DNA of 64,000 nucleotides, from assembly GCF_003008695.1 (NCBI RefSeq), contig NZ_PXZT01000001.1:248001-312000 (forward strand). Direction: 5' to 3'. The stretch's first letter is position 1. Each line of letters starts with the position of its first letter. The position numbers and the translations under genes were made by a program. The notes under the pieces were generated by a model. The model was not told where the DNA came from, ran no database searches, and saw only the letters and a list, made by a program, of their open reading frames with translations. This DNA is from Trichococcus alkaliphilus. GTDB lineage: Bacteria; Bacillota; Bacilli; Lactobacillales; Aerococcaceae. Below are positions 1 to 9,250 of this stretch, piece by piece.

Positions 1-1638
1 GTTCTCATTGCGGGCTGCTCTTCCGATCGTCTGGACAAGCGAGCGCTCGCTCCGCAGGAAGCCTTCTTTGTCGGCATCCAAGATGGCGACAAGCGAAACC
101 TCGGGAACATCCAACCCTTCCCGCAATAGATTGATGCCGATCAATACATCAAATTCTCCCAATCGAAGATTGCGGATGATTTCCGCCCGCTCCATCGTTT
201 TGATTTCGCTGTGCAGATAATTGACTTTGATGCCGACTTCCTTCAGATAATCCGTCAAGTCTTCCGACATCTTCTTCGTCAATGTAGTGATGAATACCCG
301 TTCATTGCGTTCGACACGCAAATTGATTTCACTGATCAGATCATCAATCTGGCCTTTGATCGGGCGAACTTCCACAATCGGATCCAACAAGCCGGTCGGA
401 CGGATGATCTGTTGGGCAACATAAGGGCTTTGTTCATATTCGTAAGGGCCCGGTGTCGCTGAAATATAAAGAATCTGGTTGACCCGTTCCTCGAATTCCT
501 TCAACATCAACGGGCGATTATCCAAGGTGCTCGGCAGACGGAAGCCATACGCCACCAGCTGTTCTTTCCGAGAACGGTCCCCGTTGTACATGCCGCGTAT
601 TTGCGACATCGTGATGTGCGACTCGTCGATGACTGTCAAATAATCATCCGGAAAAAAATCAAGGAGTGTGTATGGCGGCTCTCCAGGAGCGCGTCCATCC
701 ATATGTCTGGAATAGTTTTCGATTCCGTTGCAGTAGCCCATTTCCATCAACATTTCCATGTCATAGTTGGTGCGCTGTTCCAAGCGTTGGGCCTCCAGCA
801 GTTTGTTTTCTTCACGCAGCACCTTCAGGCGATCCTTCAGTTCTGCCCGGATCATGTCGACTGCATGCAAGGTCTTTTCTTCATTTGCCACGAAGTGAGT
901 GGCCGGGAAAATAGGAAAATGTTCGACGTCGTTCTTGATTTCTCCGGTCAGCACATCGACTTCCCGGATCCGATCGATCTCATCCCCAAAAAATTCGACA
1001 CGGATGGCCTCGTTATCGCGTGATGCCAGAAAAATTTCGACCACATCTCCGCGCACACGGAACGAGCCACGCCGAAAATCGATATCATTGCGTTCAAACT
1101 GCATTTCCACCAGCCTGCGCAGTAGTTCATTCCGTTCCATCTCCATCCCTTGCCGCAACGATAAGGTATGCTCTTTATAGTCCAAGGGATTCACCAGACC
1201 ATAGATGCAGGATACGGAAGCCACAACAATAACGTCACGCCTTTCCAGCAAGGAACTGGTTGCGGAATGACGCAGTTTGTCGATTTCATCGTTTACGCTG
1301 GATTCTTTCTCTATATAAGTGTCGCTGGAGGGAACATACGCTTCGGGTTGATAATAATCATAGTAACTCACAAAATATTCGACGGCGTTGTTCGGGAAAA
1401 ATTCCTTCAACTCGCCATACAATTGCCCAGCCAACGTTTTGTTGTGTGCAATGACGAGCGTCGGCTTGTTTACTGCCTGGATGACGTTCGCTACCGTAAA
1501 AGTCTTACCGGTCCCAGTCGCGCCCAACAATGTTTGCGCCCGTCTGCCCAGATTCAACCCATCGACGAGCTCTTTGATGGCTTCCGGCTGATCACCGCTG
1601 GGCTGGTACGGGGAAACTAATTCAAAATGATCTTTCAT
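1..1638 (-). CDS. uvrB: UvrABC excinuclease subunit B, 5' part (cut by window edge)
   Basis: N-terminal 546 codons of UvrB, the damage-verifying helicase-like subunit of nucleotide excision repair that is loaded by UvrA and recruits UvrC. The start ATG is at 1636-1638, preceded by a GAGGTG Shine-Dalgarno. The protein opens [17 protein letters not shown], followed by a Walker A loop (GATGTGKT, about residue 40) and the beta-hairpin region rich in Tyr ([16 protein letters not shown]). Further on come the DEXH-like VIDESH box and helicase motifs through [21 protein letters not shown] and the QTIGRAARN motif. The frame is open to position 1 and the C-terminal UvrC-binding region lies outside the window. 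No frameshift is visible. Identification is by family motifs. Confidence 0.97.
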   Translation of the reverse strand, partial: MKDHFELVSPYQPSGDQPEAIKELVDGLNLGRRAQTLLGATGTGKTFTVANVIQAVNKPTLVIAHNKTLAGQLYGELKEFFPNNAVEYFVSYYDYYQPEAYVPSSDTYIEKESSVNDEIDKLRHSATSSLLERRDVIVVASVSCIYGLVNPLDYKEHTLSLRQGMEMERNELLRRLVEMQFERNDIDFRRGSFRVRGDVVEIFLASRDNEAIRVEFFGDEIDRIREVDVLTGEIKNDVEHFPIFPATHFVANEEKTLHAVDMIRAELKDRLKVLREENKLLEAQRLEQRTNYDMEMLMEMGYCNGIENYSRHMDGRAPGEPPYTLLDFFPDDYLTVIDESHITMSQIRGMYNGDRSRKEQLVAYGFRLPSTLDNRPLMLKEFEERVNQILYISATPGPYEYEQSPYVAQQIIRPTGLLDPIVEVRPIKGQIDDLISEINLRVERNERVFITTLTKKMSEDLTDYLKEVGIKVNYLHSEIKTMERAEIIRNLRLGEFDVLIGINLLREGLDVPEVSLVAILDADKEGFLRSERSLVQTIGRAARNEN

Positions 1639-1811
1639 ATGGACAATTCACCTCTTCACTTACTGTTACAACTATTTTACCACCCAAACATACTTTCGTA
1701 CACTTTGGAGATTTTGGCATCCCTGGCGTGATTTTTACCCAAGAATTTTAAAATATGTGACTCGAAATTCAGGGTCGTTGGGATTAAAAAGGGAATCTCT
1801 TGCATTTTTTA

Positions 1812-1840
1812 TTGCACAACCCTCAAAAATTATGTATAAT
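1812..1840 (+). promoter_or_regulatory. rpsT promoter
   Basis: TTGCAC (1812-1817), a 17-bp spacer and a perfect TATAAT (1835-1840) form a sigma-A promoter about 60 bp upstream of the rpsT start. It lies in the divergent gap between uvrB and rpsT. Confidence 0.8.
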
Positions 1841-1899
1841 ATGGCATGTTGGCAAAACAGCCTAATAGTTATAGAAATAAGGAAAGAGGGGTGAACCCA

Positions 1900-2154
1900 A
1901 TGCCAAATATCGATTCAGCAATCAAACGTGTTCGCACTAGCGAAAAAGCTAACCTACAAAACAACGCTCAAAAGAGTGCTATGCGTTCAACTATCAAGAA
2001 ATTTGAAGCTGCAGTAGCAGAAGGCGCTGAAAATAGCGAAGAATTATTGAAGGCAGCAGTTAAATCTATCGATTCAGCAGCTTCTAAAAACTTAATTCAT
2101 CAAAACAAAGCGTCTCGCGACATTTCTCGTTTAACTAAAAAATTAGCAAAATAA
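1900..2154 (+). CDS. rpsT: 30S ribosomal protein S20
   Basis: Primary 16S rRNA-binding protein of the small subunit, 84 residues, the usual Firmicutes length. An in-frame ATG at 1846 would add 18 residues. I chose ATG 1900 because AAAGAGGGGTG sits just upstream and the protein then begins with the family's [16 protein letters not shown]. Lysine/alanine-rich helical composition ([28 protein letters not shown] at the C-terminus) is typical. It is monocistronic, with its own promoter (1812-1840) and a strong terminator 30 bp downstream. It is oriented opposite to uvrB and holA, as in many Lactobacillales where rpsT sits beside holA. Confidence 0.97.
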   Translation: MPNIDSAIKRVRTSEKANLQNNAQKSAMRSTIKKFEAAVAEGAENSEELLKAAVKSIDSAASKNLIHQNKASRDISRLTKKLAK

Positions 2155-2183
2155 TTTTTTTGATTTAAGAGACTTCAAAACGT

Positions 2184-2229
2184 AAGGCCGAAGACAGACC
2201 AGTCCAACTGGTCCGTCTTCGGCCTTTTT
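2184..2229 (+). terminator. rpsT intrinsic terminator
   Basis: Long GC-rich stem (GGCCGAAGAC...GTCTTCGGCC) followed by a T run (TTTTTC). Confidence 0.9.
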
Positions 2230-2335
2230 CGTATGTAAAGTAATTTGTATAACTTATCAAACTAAGAAGCGTATCACCGTAGGTGTTAAACTGATTTGCA
2301 ACTTATTTCACGCATACAAAATGATGTCCAGCTTC

Positions 2336-2437
2336 ACGGGTTAGCCCTTCTGAAATTAGATAAATCGTACCTATTGCGCTCTACGATGCTCAGTCGGCAC
2401 GATTTCCTAAATTTCTTTCAGGGCTGACCGAACCCGT
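2336..2437. repeat. Palindromic 102-bp element downstream of holA
   Basis: The left arm (2336-2368, starting ACGGGTTAGCCC and ending AAATCGT) is closely matched by the reverse complement of the right arm (2399-2437, ending GGGCTGACCGAACCCGT), with small gaps. About 30 bp of loop carries a further short inverted repeat (ATCGT...ACGAT). The element does not end in a T run, so it is not a plain terminator. It contains no ORF. It could be a miniature inverted-repeat element, a structured 3' UTR of holA, or a small RNA. The rest of the 2230-2457 gap holds nothing I recognise. Confidence 0.55.
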
Positions 2438-2457
2438 TCCGCTTTTCTCCTTTGATT

Positions 2458-3546
2458 TTATTGTTTGGGCATTGCGTTTGCGTAACGGATCAGAAACAAC
2501 TCAAATTGTATTTCCTTCAGCCCTTGACCTGTCTTCATGTTGTATTCCGTCTCGACCAATCCCTGAAAAGCATCAGCCAAGACCTTTTCGGAAAGGTTCC
2601 TCACTTGTTGGAAAGCAAGTTTCACACGATAAGGATGGATCTTCAATACTTTGGTGATGTCGGTTTGTTGATACCCATTTTTTGAGAGCAGCTTCACTTG
2701 CAGCAACAGCCGGAATTGCCCTAAAAGGATAGCGTTTATTTTGATCGGTTCCTCTTTTTGGAGCAACAGATCCCGATAAATTTGGATGGCCAGATACGTG
2801 TTCTTGTTCAGAACCTGCGTCACCAATTCAAAAATATTTTGTTCCAAATTTCGCGGAATCAAGTCGATCACCATCTGTGTCGTGAGTTTCTTGTCTTCAG
2901 ATCCGGCGAGAAACAGCTTAGGCAGCTCCCTCATTCCCCGCGACAGTTGATTTTCGATCCGCTCGTAAAATAGCTCTAGTGCGTCGCGGTCCATCTGATA
3001 GCCTTCATTTTTTATCATATCCCCCAAAAATTTGCGGGCTTCTTTTTCCGCTAAAGGAGAAACATCCACAGTGACGGCCTTCTTAGCCAGGAGTTTCGAT
3101 ATTTTTTTTCTGCTGTCCAATTTTTCGTAAGGCGCAAAAATAGCCAGAATTGTTGAGGGCGACGGGTTCTCCAGATAACCCTCCAGCCAACCAAGATCAT
3201 GCTCCAGCCCATTTTTAGGCTTTTCGGCCGTCAAAAATAGCGGGTTTTCGATGATGACCAAACGCCTTTCCCCAAAAAAAGGCAGCGACTCCGCATCTTC
3301 AAGAGCCCGATCCAACAACGTCCCATCCATATTGAATATGCCGACATTCAAATCCTTGTCGGCTTCGTCAACCACCGTGCGCAGCAACAGCTGCTTCGCT
3401 TCTTCTATAAAAAAATCTTCTTTGCCCAAAAATAAATAGACCGGTTGAAGCTGACCTTTTTTTATTTTGGACATCTCCGTTGTATAATTCACGTTTGGAC
3501 CACCATTCATCATTTTTATTTTTTGTTCTCCAAAATGGTTCGCCAT
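2458..3546 (-). CDS. holA: DNA polymerase III subunit delta
   Basis: Clamp-loader delta subunit, which opens the beta clamp for loading on DNA. It is 362 residues from the first ATG. The AAA+-like N-domain begins near residue 37 (QPVYLFLGKEDFFIEEAKQL), followed by the middle and C-terminal collar helices (INAILLGQFRLLLQVKLL, HPYRVKLAFQQVRNLS) typical of HolA. The first ATG (3546) has AGGGGA 6-7 nt upstream but overlaps the end of comEC by 31 bp. Internal ATGs at 3513, 3510 and 3474 are possible, and family alignments usually begin near MSKIKKGQLQP (3474). It is probably translationally coupled to comEC. The position after comEC and beside rpsT is the classical Firmicutes order. Confidence 0.93.
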   Translation of the reverse strand: MANHFGEQKIKMMNGGPNVNYTTEMSKIKKGQLQPVYLFLGKEDFFIEEAKQLLLRTVVDEADKDLNVGIFNMDGTLLDRALEDAESLPFFGERRLVIIENPLFLTAEKPKNGLEHDLGWLEGYLENPSPSTILAIFAPYEKLDSRKKISKLLAKKAVTVDVSPLAEKEARKFLGDMIKNEGYQMDRDALELFYERIENQLSRGMRELPKLFLAGSEDKKLTTQMVIDLIPRNLEQNIFELVTQVLNKNTYLAIQIYRDLLLQKEEPIKINAILLGQFRLLLQVKLLSKNGYQQTDITKVLKIHPYRVKLAFQQVRNLSEKVLADAFQGLVETEYNMKTGQGLKEIQFELFLIRYANAMPKQ

Positions 3547-5831
3547 TCTGTTTCCCCTGAACCGTACAGGAAATGGACAGCGCCCTGTAGATCCGTACGA
3601 AATATAGGTACATTCCGCAATTCCAGCCGTTCCAGTATTTCCGCATCCGGATGACCATACCGGTTCTGTTTCCCAGCGGATATCAAGGCCAATTCAGGTT
3701 GGACATGATCCAAGAAGCTTTCCGAACTGGATGTTGCGCTCCCGTGGTGGCCTATTTTCAGGATATCGGTCTTCAAATCAGGATAAGTACGCATCAGCAA
3801 ATCTTCCCCTTCTTCTCCAAGATCGCCCGTGAACAGCCAATCCAAACCGCCTATGCTTGTTTGGATGACCAATGAATCCTCATTTCCGCCTTCGCCCGGC
3901 GCTAAAGGTGCCAGAATATGAAAAACATAATCAGCATCAATCTCTAGATCAACCTTGCCCAATAAAGGGAATAGACCCACTTGGTGTTGACTTTGCAGTT
4001 CAAGGAGCACTGCGGCGAACGCCGCATTCCCTTCCGCTCCTTTTGGGAAATAAACCGCATCGATCGGCAAACCTTCGGCGAGTTCCCGCAACGAACCGAC
4101 ATGATCCTGATCGGCATGCGTCAGAAAGACCCTGTCCAATTTTTTCACTCCTTCGGCTTTTATGATCGACACAAGCTTTTCTCCGGCTGTAGTCGCTGTT
4201 TCCCGGACTTGCCAGCCTTCTTTTTCAAAAGTCAGCATTCCTCCCGTGTCTATCAGCACGGCCCGACGATGAAAGCGCGTTATGATCAGAATGGCATCCC
4301 CCTGCCCCACATCAAGCATGACGACTTTCCCGGAAGGCTCGAGCTGATGGGCGAAGGAAAACAAACCGACAGCAGCCATCAGGAAACAGAGCACCCGGAT
4401 ATCCCTTTGTTTCTTTTCAACACTCAGCAAGATCAGAATCAAGGCGATCCAGACCAGCGCAAAATAAAAGGCGGGCGGTCTTCCTGTAACCAATGACGCA
4501 AAATCCAAATCCGCGGCTGCTCCAGCGAAGTTTTCCAGCAAGGTGAGCAACTTATCGGACACGGCGCAAAGCAAACCCAGCAACGGGGTTTCCGGAAAAA
4601 AAAGTACTGCAAAGAACAACAACCAAAACAGCGGAAAAAGCAACCAAGAAAAAAAGAACGAAAAGATCACATTCACAAAGATCCCGAGCCACGAGACTTC
4701 AAAAAAATGATAGGCGACGACAGGAAAGGATGCCAATGTCATCAGGGCCGTCAAGCAGATATCCTTCAATAACCCATTCATTCTCCATTCCGCACTGACT
4801 GGAGCAACAAAATACAATACCCCCGCCAAAAGATAGCTCAATTGGAAACTTGCTGAATAGATCAGTAGCGGATTGTAAAAAACAGCGATCATCACCGTAA
4901 GCGCGAAGGCATCTTTCGCTTCAACCCGATGGCCGGTGATTTTCCCCATCAAAAGGATAAAATGCGTACAGATAGCCCGGAAGACACCAATTCCCCACCC
5001 AGTCAACACACCATAAGCGATCAAACACACAACCAACAGCTTATCCGTGGTCTCATGGCTGACTTTCATCCGCAGCAGGATAAAGCGCATCTGGGACAGC
5101 AACAGCTGGATATGCATTCCGGAGATGGAAAAAAGATGCAATAAACCGATCCCACGATAGGCATCCAAAGTATCCCCCGCGATAGCATGCGACTGATTGA
5201 ATAACATGGTTTGAATGTAGTCGGTCGTCTGGACAGCAGGCAACTTTTCCAACATCAAAATGATGGATCTCCTGATGTAGCTGGGCCAGGACCAGAAAGA
5301 ACGACCCTCGCTCCGGAGCTGCAGCGCTTCGATCGTGACGACCCAATGGATGCTTTTCGCATTCAGATAATCTTCAAAATCAAATTGGTACAGATTCCGC
5401 TCAGCTTCCGGCTCCTCCAGCTGGACTGTGGCAAAGACCCGCTGGGGAAATCGCTGTTGTTCCCAGTTGACCTTCTCTTCTTCAGTTTCGATCGTGTAAT
5501 AGAAATAAACTGTTTCTTCCTTGCCTTCCGATTGCAGCAGGGCTTCCCCTGTCAACAAATCGCCGTTGATCCGTATGTCGTTCGGATTCAACTGCAGCGT
5601 AGCTGTTCTGATCGATTCTGCTTCCTGAGCAGAGAACGCAGATGCACTTGACCAATGGTGGACCAGCAAGCTAAAAAAACTTGCGGTCACTACCGCGGCA
5701 GCAATGATGTTCAAAACCTTGGCTCGCATAAAGAAAAGGCGCGCAAAAATGGCAACTAGCAGTATCCATGCAAAAACGTTGGTTCCGTCAAACCCAATAA
5801 TGGTTATCGGGAAGACGAGCAAGGCAGGCAA
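3516..5831 (-). CDS. comEC: Competence protein ComEC (DNA-uptake channel with metallo-hydrolase domain)
   Basis: Polytopic membrane protein of 771 residues that carries transforming single-stranded DNA across the membrane. N-terminal TM segments (about 5-60) and an extracellular OB-type region precede the Competence domain with the signature LHLFSISGMH (231-240) and many TM helices to about 495. A C-terminal metallo-beta-lactamase-like domain follows (VGQGD 508-512, HADQDH 572-577, GHHGS 694-698), proposed in the family to degrade the non-transforming strand. The start is TTG 5831, with AAAGG 10 nt upstream and no in-frame ATG before the TGA at 5859. It is intact, with all metal-binding residues visible. 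It is third in comEA-comEB-comEC-holA. Confidence 0.95.
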   Translation of the reverse strand: MPALLVFPITIIGFDGTNVFAWILLVAIFARLFFMRAKVLNIIAAAVVTASFFSLLVHHWSSASAFSAQEAESIRTATLQLNPNDIRINGDLLTGEALLQSEGKEETVYFYYTIETEEEKVNWEQQRFPQRVFATVQLEEPEAERNLYQFDFEDYLNAKSIHWVVTIEALQLRSEGRSFWSWPSYIRRSIILMLEKLPAVQTTDYIQTMLFNQSHAIAGDTLDAYRGIGLLHLFSISGMHIQLLLSQMRFILLRMKVSHETTDKLLVVCLIAYGVLTGWGIGVFRAICTHFILLMGKITGHRVEAKDAFALTVMIAVFYNPLLIYSASFQLSYLLAGVLYFVAPVSAEWRMNGLLKDICLTALMTLASFPVVAYHFFEVSWLGIFVNVIFSFFFSWLLFPLFWLLFFAVLFFPETPLLGLLCAVSDKLLTLLENFAGAAADLDFASLVTGRPPAFYFALVWIALILILLSVEKKQRDIRVLCFLMAAVGLFSFAHQLEPSGKVVMLDVGQGDAILIITRFHRRAVLIDTGGMLTFEKEGWQVRETATTAGEKLVSIIKAEGVKKLDRVFLTHADQDHVGSLRELAEGLPIDAVYFPKGAEGNAAFAAVLLELQSQHQVGLFPLLGKVDLEIDADYVFHILAPLAPGEGGNEDSLVIQTSIGGLDWLFTGDLGEEGEDLLMRTYPDLKTDILKIGHHGSATSSSESFLDHVQPELALISAGKQNRYGHPDAEILERLELRNVPIFRTDLQGAVHFLYGSGETEWRTILENKK

Positions 5832-5851
5832 AAGCAGATAGCCTTTAATGG

Positions 5852-6361
5852 TCAGTCGTCATGATGACCGCAACAAGCAGCAGAGCCATCATCTGATTGT
5901 TCTTTTCGTTTCAGTAATTGAGAAAAATAATCCGGATCGAGAGGGACTTGTTCATACGGAATGTCCATTGCATCCAAAAGATGGACAGCGTAGGAGTCAT
6001 TATGATAGTCTTCCAAATAGTAGATTTTCTTGATTCCGGCCTGCAAAATCATTTTCGTGCATTGCAGGCAAGGAAAATGCGTCACATATATTTCCGCATC
6101 CTGGGTCTGGGCGCCGAATTTGGCGCACTGCAGGATCGCATTCATTTCCGCATGGATGGTGCGGACACAGTGCCCATTCACAACATAGCAGCCCTCATCG
6201 ATGCAGTGGACATCGCCGGAAACACTTCCGTTGTATCCTCCGGCTATGATGCGTTTGTCTCTGACGATTGTGGCACCAACCTCCAAGCGTTTGCAAGTGC
6301 TCCTCAGCGAGAGCAGCACGCTTTGTGCCATAAAATATTGATTCCAAGGAATTCTTTCCAT
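5852..6361 (-). CDS. comEB: ComE operon protein 2 (dCMP-deaminase family)
   Basis: Cytidine/deoxycytidylate deaminase-fold protein of 169 residues. The zinc site is complete: HAE (70-72) and PCLQC (97-101). Family members convert dCMP to dUMP. In B. subtilis comEB lies in the comE operon but is not needed for transformation. I chose ATG 6361 because GGAGG lies 7 nt upstream; an ATG 18 nt earlier lacks a site. The C-terminus carries a Cys/His-rich tail (CCGHHDD), which could bind metal. It ends 20 bp before comEC. Confidence 0.93.
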   Translation of the reverse strand: MERIPWNQYFMAQSVLLSLRSTCKRLEVGATIVRDKRIIAGGYNGSVSGDVHCIDEGCYVVNGHCVRTIHAEMNAILQCAKFGAQTQDAEIYVTHFPCLQCTKMILQAGIKKIYYLEDYHNDSYAVHLLDAMDIPYEQVPLDPDYFSQLLKRKEQSDDGSAACCGHHDD

Positions 6362-6421
6362 GCAGTAACCTCCATCCATATATAAAATTAAGTATACAAG
6401 AGCCGCTCCCTTGATTCAATT

Positions 6422-7117
6422 TTATTTTGCTCCGACCGTGATTAGATTTTCAAACCCCTCGAAGGTTTTTTCACTGATTCCTGAAACTTCCATTATTTCC
6501 TCGATCGTCTGGAAAGAGCCGTTCTCCTCGCGGTACGCGATGATGAGCGCAGCTTTTTTTTCACCAATGCCATTCAATGTCTGCAGCAATACCGCATCTG
6601 CCGTATTGATATCCACTTTTTCGGTCCCAGACACCCCATTTCCGTTCTCTTGTTCGGCCAGCGGATTTTCCGGCACCGCCGCAATCGGCCGCTCCGCTTC
6701 TTCCCCGATTGCAGGGATATAGATCACCATCTGATCCGTCACGCGCTGGGACAGATTCACTGTGTCGGCATCAGCCGCTTCACTCAAACCACCCGCCAAA
6801 TCAATTACGTCAATGACGCGCATATCAGCCTCAGCTTTGTATACACCCGGATTTTTTACGGCACCTTTGATGTCGACGATGATGATTTCCTGGACCGGCT
6901 CCGACTCTTCCGGCTGCTCTGGCGACTGATTTGACTCAGCAGAGCTTGCCGCCAGATAGGTTTCATCCAACTGCAGCTCCCCTGTGCCGGTTTCTGCCGT
7001 ATTGCCGTATATCAATCTGCCCAAGCCAAAGAAACATACGGCGAGAAACATAAACAAAACAGCAAATCTGATCACTTCCTGTTTATGGCAATCAAGCCAT
7101 TCCCGAATAGCATCCAA
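6422..7117 (-). CDS. comEA: Competence protein ComEA (DNA receptor)
   Basis: Membrane-anchored DNA-binding receptor for transformation, 231 residues from TTG 7117. TTG was chosen because AGGAGG lies 6 nt upstream; the first in-frame ATG at 7171 has no ribosome site. A TM segment at about 17-36 is followed by an acidic linker, an SLBB domain (IIIVDIKGAVKNPGVY, about 79-94) and a C-terminal helix-hairpin-helix domain (VDINTA 168-173, LNGIGEKKA 181-189) that binds duplex DNA. It is first gene of comEA-comEB-comEC-holA, after the coaD terminator. I see no sigma-X cin-box (TACGAATA) in the 90 bp upstream, so competence control is not evident from sequence. Confidence 0.94.
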   Translation of the reverse strand: MDAIREWLDCHKQEVIRFAVLFMFLAVCFFGLGRLIYGNTAETGTGELQLDETYLAASSAESNQSPEQPEESEPVQEIIIVDIKGAVKNPGVYKAEADMRVIDVIDLAGGLSEAADADTVNLSQRVTDQMVIYIPAIGEEAERPIAAVPENPLAEQENGNGVSGTEKVDINTADAVLLQTLNGIGEKKAALIIAYREENGSFQTIEEIMEVSGISEKTFEGFENLITVGAK

Positions 7118-7210
7118 TCTAGCCCTCCTTTCGCATCCATTGACAACATACGCGAAAAGGCACAGAAACATTCAGCTGTCCAAAAAAATATCCACCTGGT
7201 CATCAAAATC

Positions 7211-7260
7211 AATAAAATAAAAAGGTCGGGAAAAGAACCAATGGCCCCTCTCCCAACCTT
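7211..7260 (-). terminator. coaD intrinsic terminator
   Basis: On the minus strand AAGGTTGGGA pairs with TCCCGACCTT around a 19-nt loop, followed by TTTTATTTTATT. It separates the ylbC/ylbF/ylbG-rsmD-coaD unit from comEA. Confidence 0.8.
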
Positions 7261-7275
7261 ATGCAAATGCTCGAT

Positions 7276-7791
7276 TCATTCCGATATTTTTTTACCCTTC
7301 AACGCGCTGTCCTTGAATTTCTGAACGATAGCGGCGTTGATGTTGGCCGGCACCAAGGTGGATACATCCCCGCCGAACATCGCGACTTCCTTGATCAGAC
7401 TGGAACTGAGATAACGATAGTTTTCCGAAGACAACAGGATCACCGTCTCCAGATCCGGGGCCTGCAGCTTGTTCATCGAGGCAATGCTGTGTTCATACTC
7501 GAAGTCCTTTACGTTTCGGACCCCGCGCAAAAGCGCGCAGGCACCAACATCCCTTGCCATTTCGATCGTAAGCCCACCGGTATGTCGGATGACACGGATC
7601 TGTGGAAAGTCACGTAAAGCTTCGGCAACCAACTGAATTCTCTGGTCACCGTCAAATAAAGATTGCTTGGATGTGTTGGTCGACACTGCAACAACGATTT
7701 CGTCGAAAACAATAGCGGCACGAGAAATCGTATCGATATGCCCGTTCGTCAAAGGGTCAAAACTCCCCGCAAATAGCGCTGTTTTTTTCAT
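7276..7791 (-). CDS. coaD: Phosphopantetheine adenylyltransferase
   Basis: Penultimate step of CoA synthesis: 4'-phosphopantetheine plus ATP gives dephospho-CoA. 171 residues, normal for CoaD. The nucleotidyltransferase signature GSFDPLTNGH is at 9-18 and the second motif YLSSSLIKEVA lies near 125-135. The long open frame extends 53 codons upstream through rsmD, but ATG 7791 begins the conserved N-terminus (MKKTALFAGSFDPL) and has AGGAAGG upstream. It follows rsmD by 4 bp, the standard rsmD-coaD pair. It connects functionally with the panBCD operon at 34-36 kb. Confidence 0.97.
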   Translation of the reverse strand: MKKTALFAGSFDPLTNGHIDTISRAAIVFDEIVVAVSTNTSKQSLFDGDQRIQLVAEALRDFPQIRVIRHTGGLTIEMARDVGACALLRGVRNVKDFEYEHSIASMNKLQAPDLETVILLSSENYRYLSSSLIKEVAMFGGDVSTLVPANINAAIVQKFKDSALKGKKISE

Positions 7792-7795
7792 GGAA

Positions 7796-8362
7796 TCAAC
7801 CTTCCTGATAGTAGTCGAACATTTCGATAGCGATAGTCCCATAAACGGCACGCTTCCATTTTCCGTATGGGCCGATCTGTTCAGGCAACGTGTTCTCCTT
7901 TGCCATTTCACAGACAAATACGGTTTCCTCGTTGACCAGCTGTAAGGCAATCATTTCAGTGATGTCAGCCACTGTCTTTTCTTCAGCATAAGGCGGATCA
8001 AGAAAGACCAAAGAAAATTGCGTGTTCGGATTTTCCGAGGCGAAGACGCGCAGATTTTTTCGCGCATCCCCTGCATAAATAGTGAATTTCTCCGCTTCCT
8101 TCGTGACCGCGATGTTTTCCTTGATCGTATCAAGCGCTTTTCGGTTTTTTTCGAACAACACCGCTCTGTCGATCCCGCGGGAAACCGCTTCGATCGATAA
8201 GCCGCCGCTGCCTGCAAACATATCCAGACTGATTCCGCCATCAAAGAACGGACCGATGATATTGAACAAGGACTCCTTGACTTTATCCGTTGTTGGTCGT
8301 GTATTGCTGCCAGGAACGCTTGTCAATCTGCGCCCTTTGTATTCTCCTGCGATAACTCGCAT
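7796..8362 (-). CDS. rsmD: 16S rRNA (guanine(966)-N2)-methyltransferase
   Basis: SAM-dependent methylation of G966 in 16S rRNA. 188 residues. The N-terminus MRVIAGEYKGRRL is characteristic. The SAM-binding motif LDMFAGSGG is at 46-54 and the catalytic DPPY at 122-125. It overlaps nothing and sits between ylbG (44 bp gap) and coaD (4 bp gap), so is probably co-transcribed with both. Confidence 0.96.
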   Translation of the reverse strand: MRVIAGEYKGRRLTSVPGSNTRPTTDKVKESLFNIIGPFFDGGISLDMFAGSGGLSIEAVSRGIDRAVLFEKNRKALDTIKENIAVTKEAEKFTIYAGDARKNLRVFASENPNTQFSLVFLDPPYAEEKTVADITEMIALQLVNEETVFVCEMAKENTLPEQIGPYGKWKRAVYGTIAIEMFDYYQEG

Positions 8363-8405
8363 CTGTCCTCACCTACAAATAAATTTTTTTATTTCAGAAT
8401 GTATT

Positions 8406-8726
8406 CTAAAAAGAATAAGTCTTCGTTTCAAAAGCGGACACGTTGTATTCCGATTCAGGATTACTGCGATCTTTCCTGTCAGGAAGAGCATTCTTCAGGG
8501 TCATGTCGATTTCAGGACGATGCGACAATTCCACTTTCCTGACAAAATGCAGACTGTTCAATTTTTCTGCCGTAGCCTGTGCCTCTTCTTGGTCGACGTA
8601 CAATAAGACATACTTCATTCTGTTGGAAACATAATGAATATAACCGTATCTCTTCAAATTTTTGATCTGTCTCAAGGTATAGACCCAGACGACGATGCCC
8701 TGCCTTTTGGTCACTTCTAAGCTCAT
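8406..8726 (-). CDS. ylbG: YlbG family protein (DUF2129)
   Basis: Small cytosolic protein of 106 residues. The start is ATG 8726, with GGGGGT 6 nt upstream. The body begins MSLEVTKRQGIVVWVYTLRQ and contains the family's RRYG/IHYVS..MKYVLLYVD core. The C-terminal 20 residues are a polar tail longer than in B. subtilis YlbG. Function is unknown in general. It lies 4 bp after ylbF, matching the conserved ylbF-ylbG-rsmD-coaD order. Confidence 0.9.
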   Translation of the reverse strand: MSLEVTKRQGIVVWVYTLRQIKNLKRYGYIHYVSNRMKYVLLYVDQEEAQATAEKLNSLHFVRKVELSHRPEIDMTLKNALPDRKDRSNPESEYNVSAFETKTYSF

Positions 8727-8730
8727 ATGT

Positions 8731-9174
8731 TTACCCCCTACTGGAAATATGTATCTGACAAGCTGCAGGCATGTTTGAATCCCCTGATTGAAAAAATGGG
8801 TCCCCTGCAGAAACCAATATATTCGGTGAAATGGCATGCGCCAAGCGCTCGGAAACCTTGTCCAAAAGCACTTGTAATTCACGTTCCGCTGTCCGAAAGC
8901 GATAGACGGATTCATCCAAGTCCATGATCCGCTTCGCCTGGTAAACGCGTTGTTTGATTTCCGCATAATCCGGTGCAAAATCAGGGTAGGCCTCGACCCG
9001 CTCGTATGCCTCTTTCGCTTCATTGAATGCCCTTATCTTAGCGTTGGCTTCTTCATTTTTTGCCAGAAGGAGCTTTGCTTCCTTATAAGATGACATAGTT
9101 TCTCCGCTGCAGATTGCTTCCACAAGCCGGAATGTTTGGTCTTCCAACGCAAAGTACGCTTCATTGATGATCAT
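8731..9174 (-). CDS. ylbF: YlbF family regulator
   Basis: Helical protein of 147 residues of the YlbF/YmcA family. In B. subtilis YlbF with YmcA and YaaT forms the Y-complex that acts on RNase Y and mRNA processing and affects competence, sporulation and biofilm. The start ATG 9174 has AGGGGA upstream; the longer frame before it lacks a site. Residues 30-100 are helical and charged (SSYKEAKLLLAKNEEANAKI, ELQVLLDKVSERLAHAISPN). No catalytic motif is visible, as expected. The link to RNase Y here is inference from homology. Confidence 0.87.
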   Translation of the reverse strand: MIINEAYFALEDQTFRLVEAICSGETMSSYKEAKLLLAKNEEANAKIRAFNEAKEAYERVEAYPDFAPDYAEIKQRVYQAKRIMDLDESVYRFRTAERELQVLLDKVSERLAHAISPNILVSAGDPFFQSGDSNMPAACQIHISSRG

Positions 9175-9250
9175 CTTATTCCCCTGCCTCGTGTGTTGAT
9201 GATGTCTACTTTGTAGTATAGCTTGAAACGACGGGCGACTCAACCGTTTT

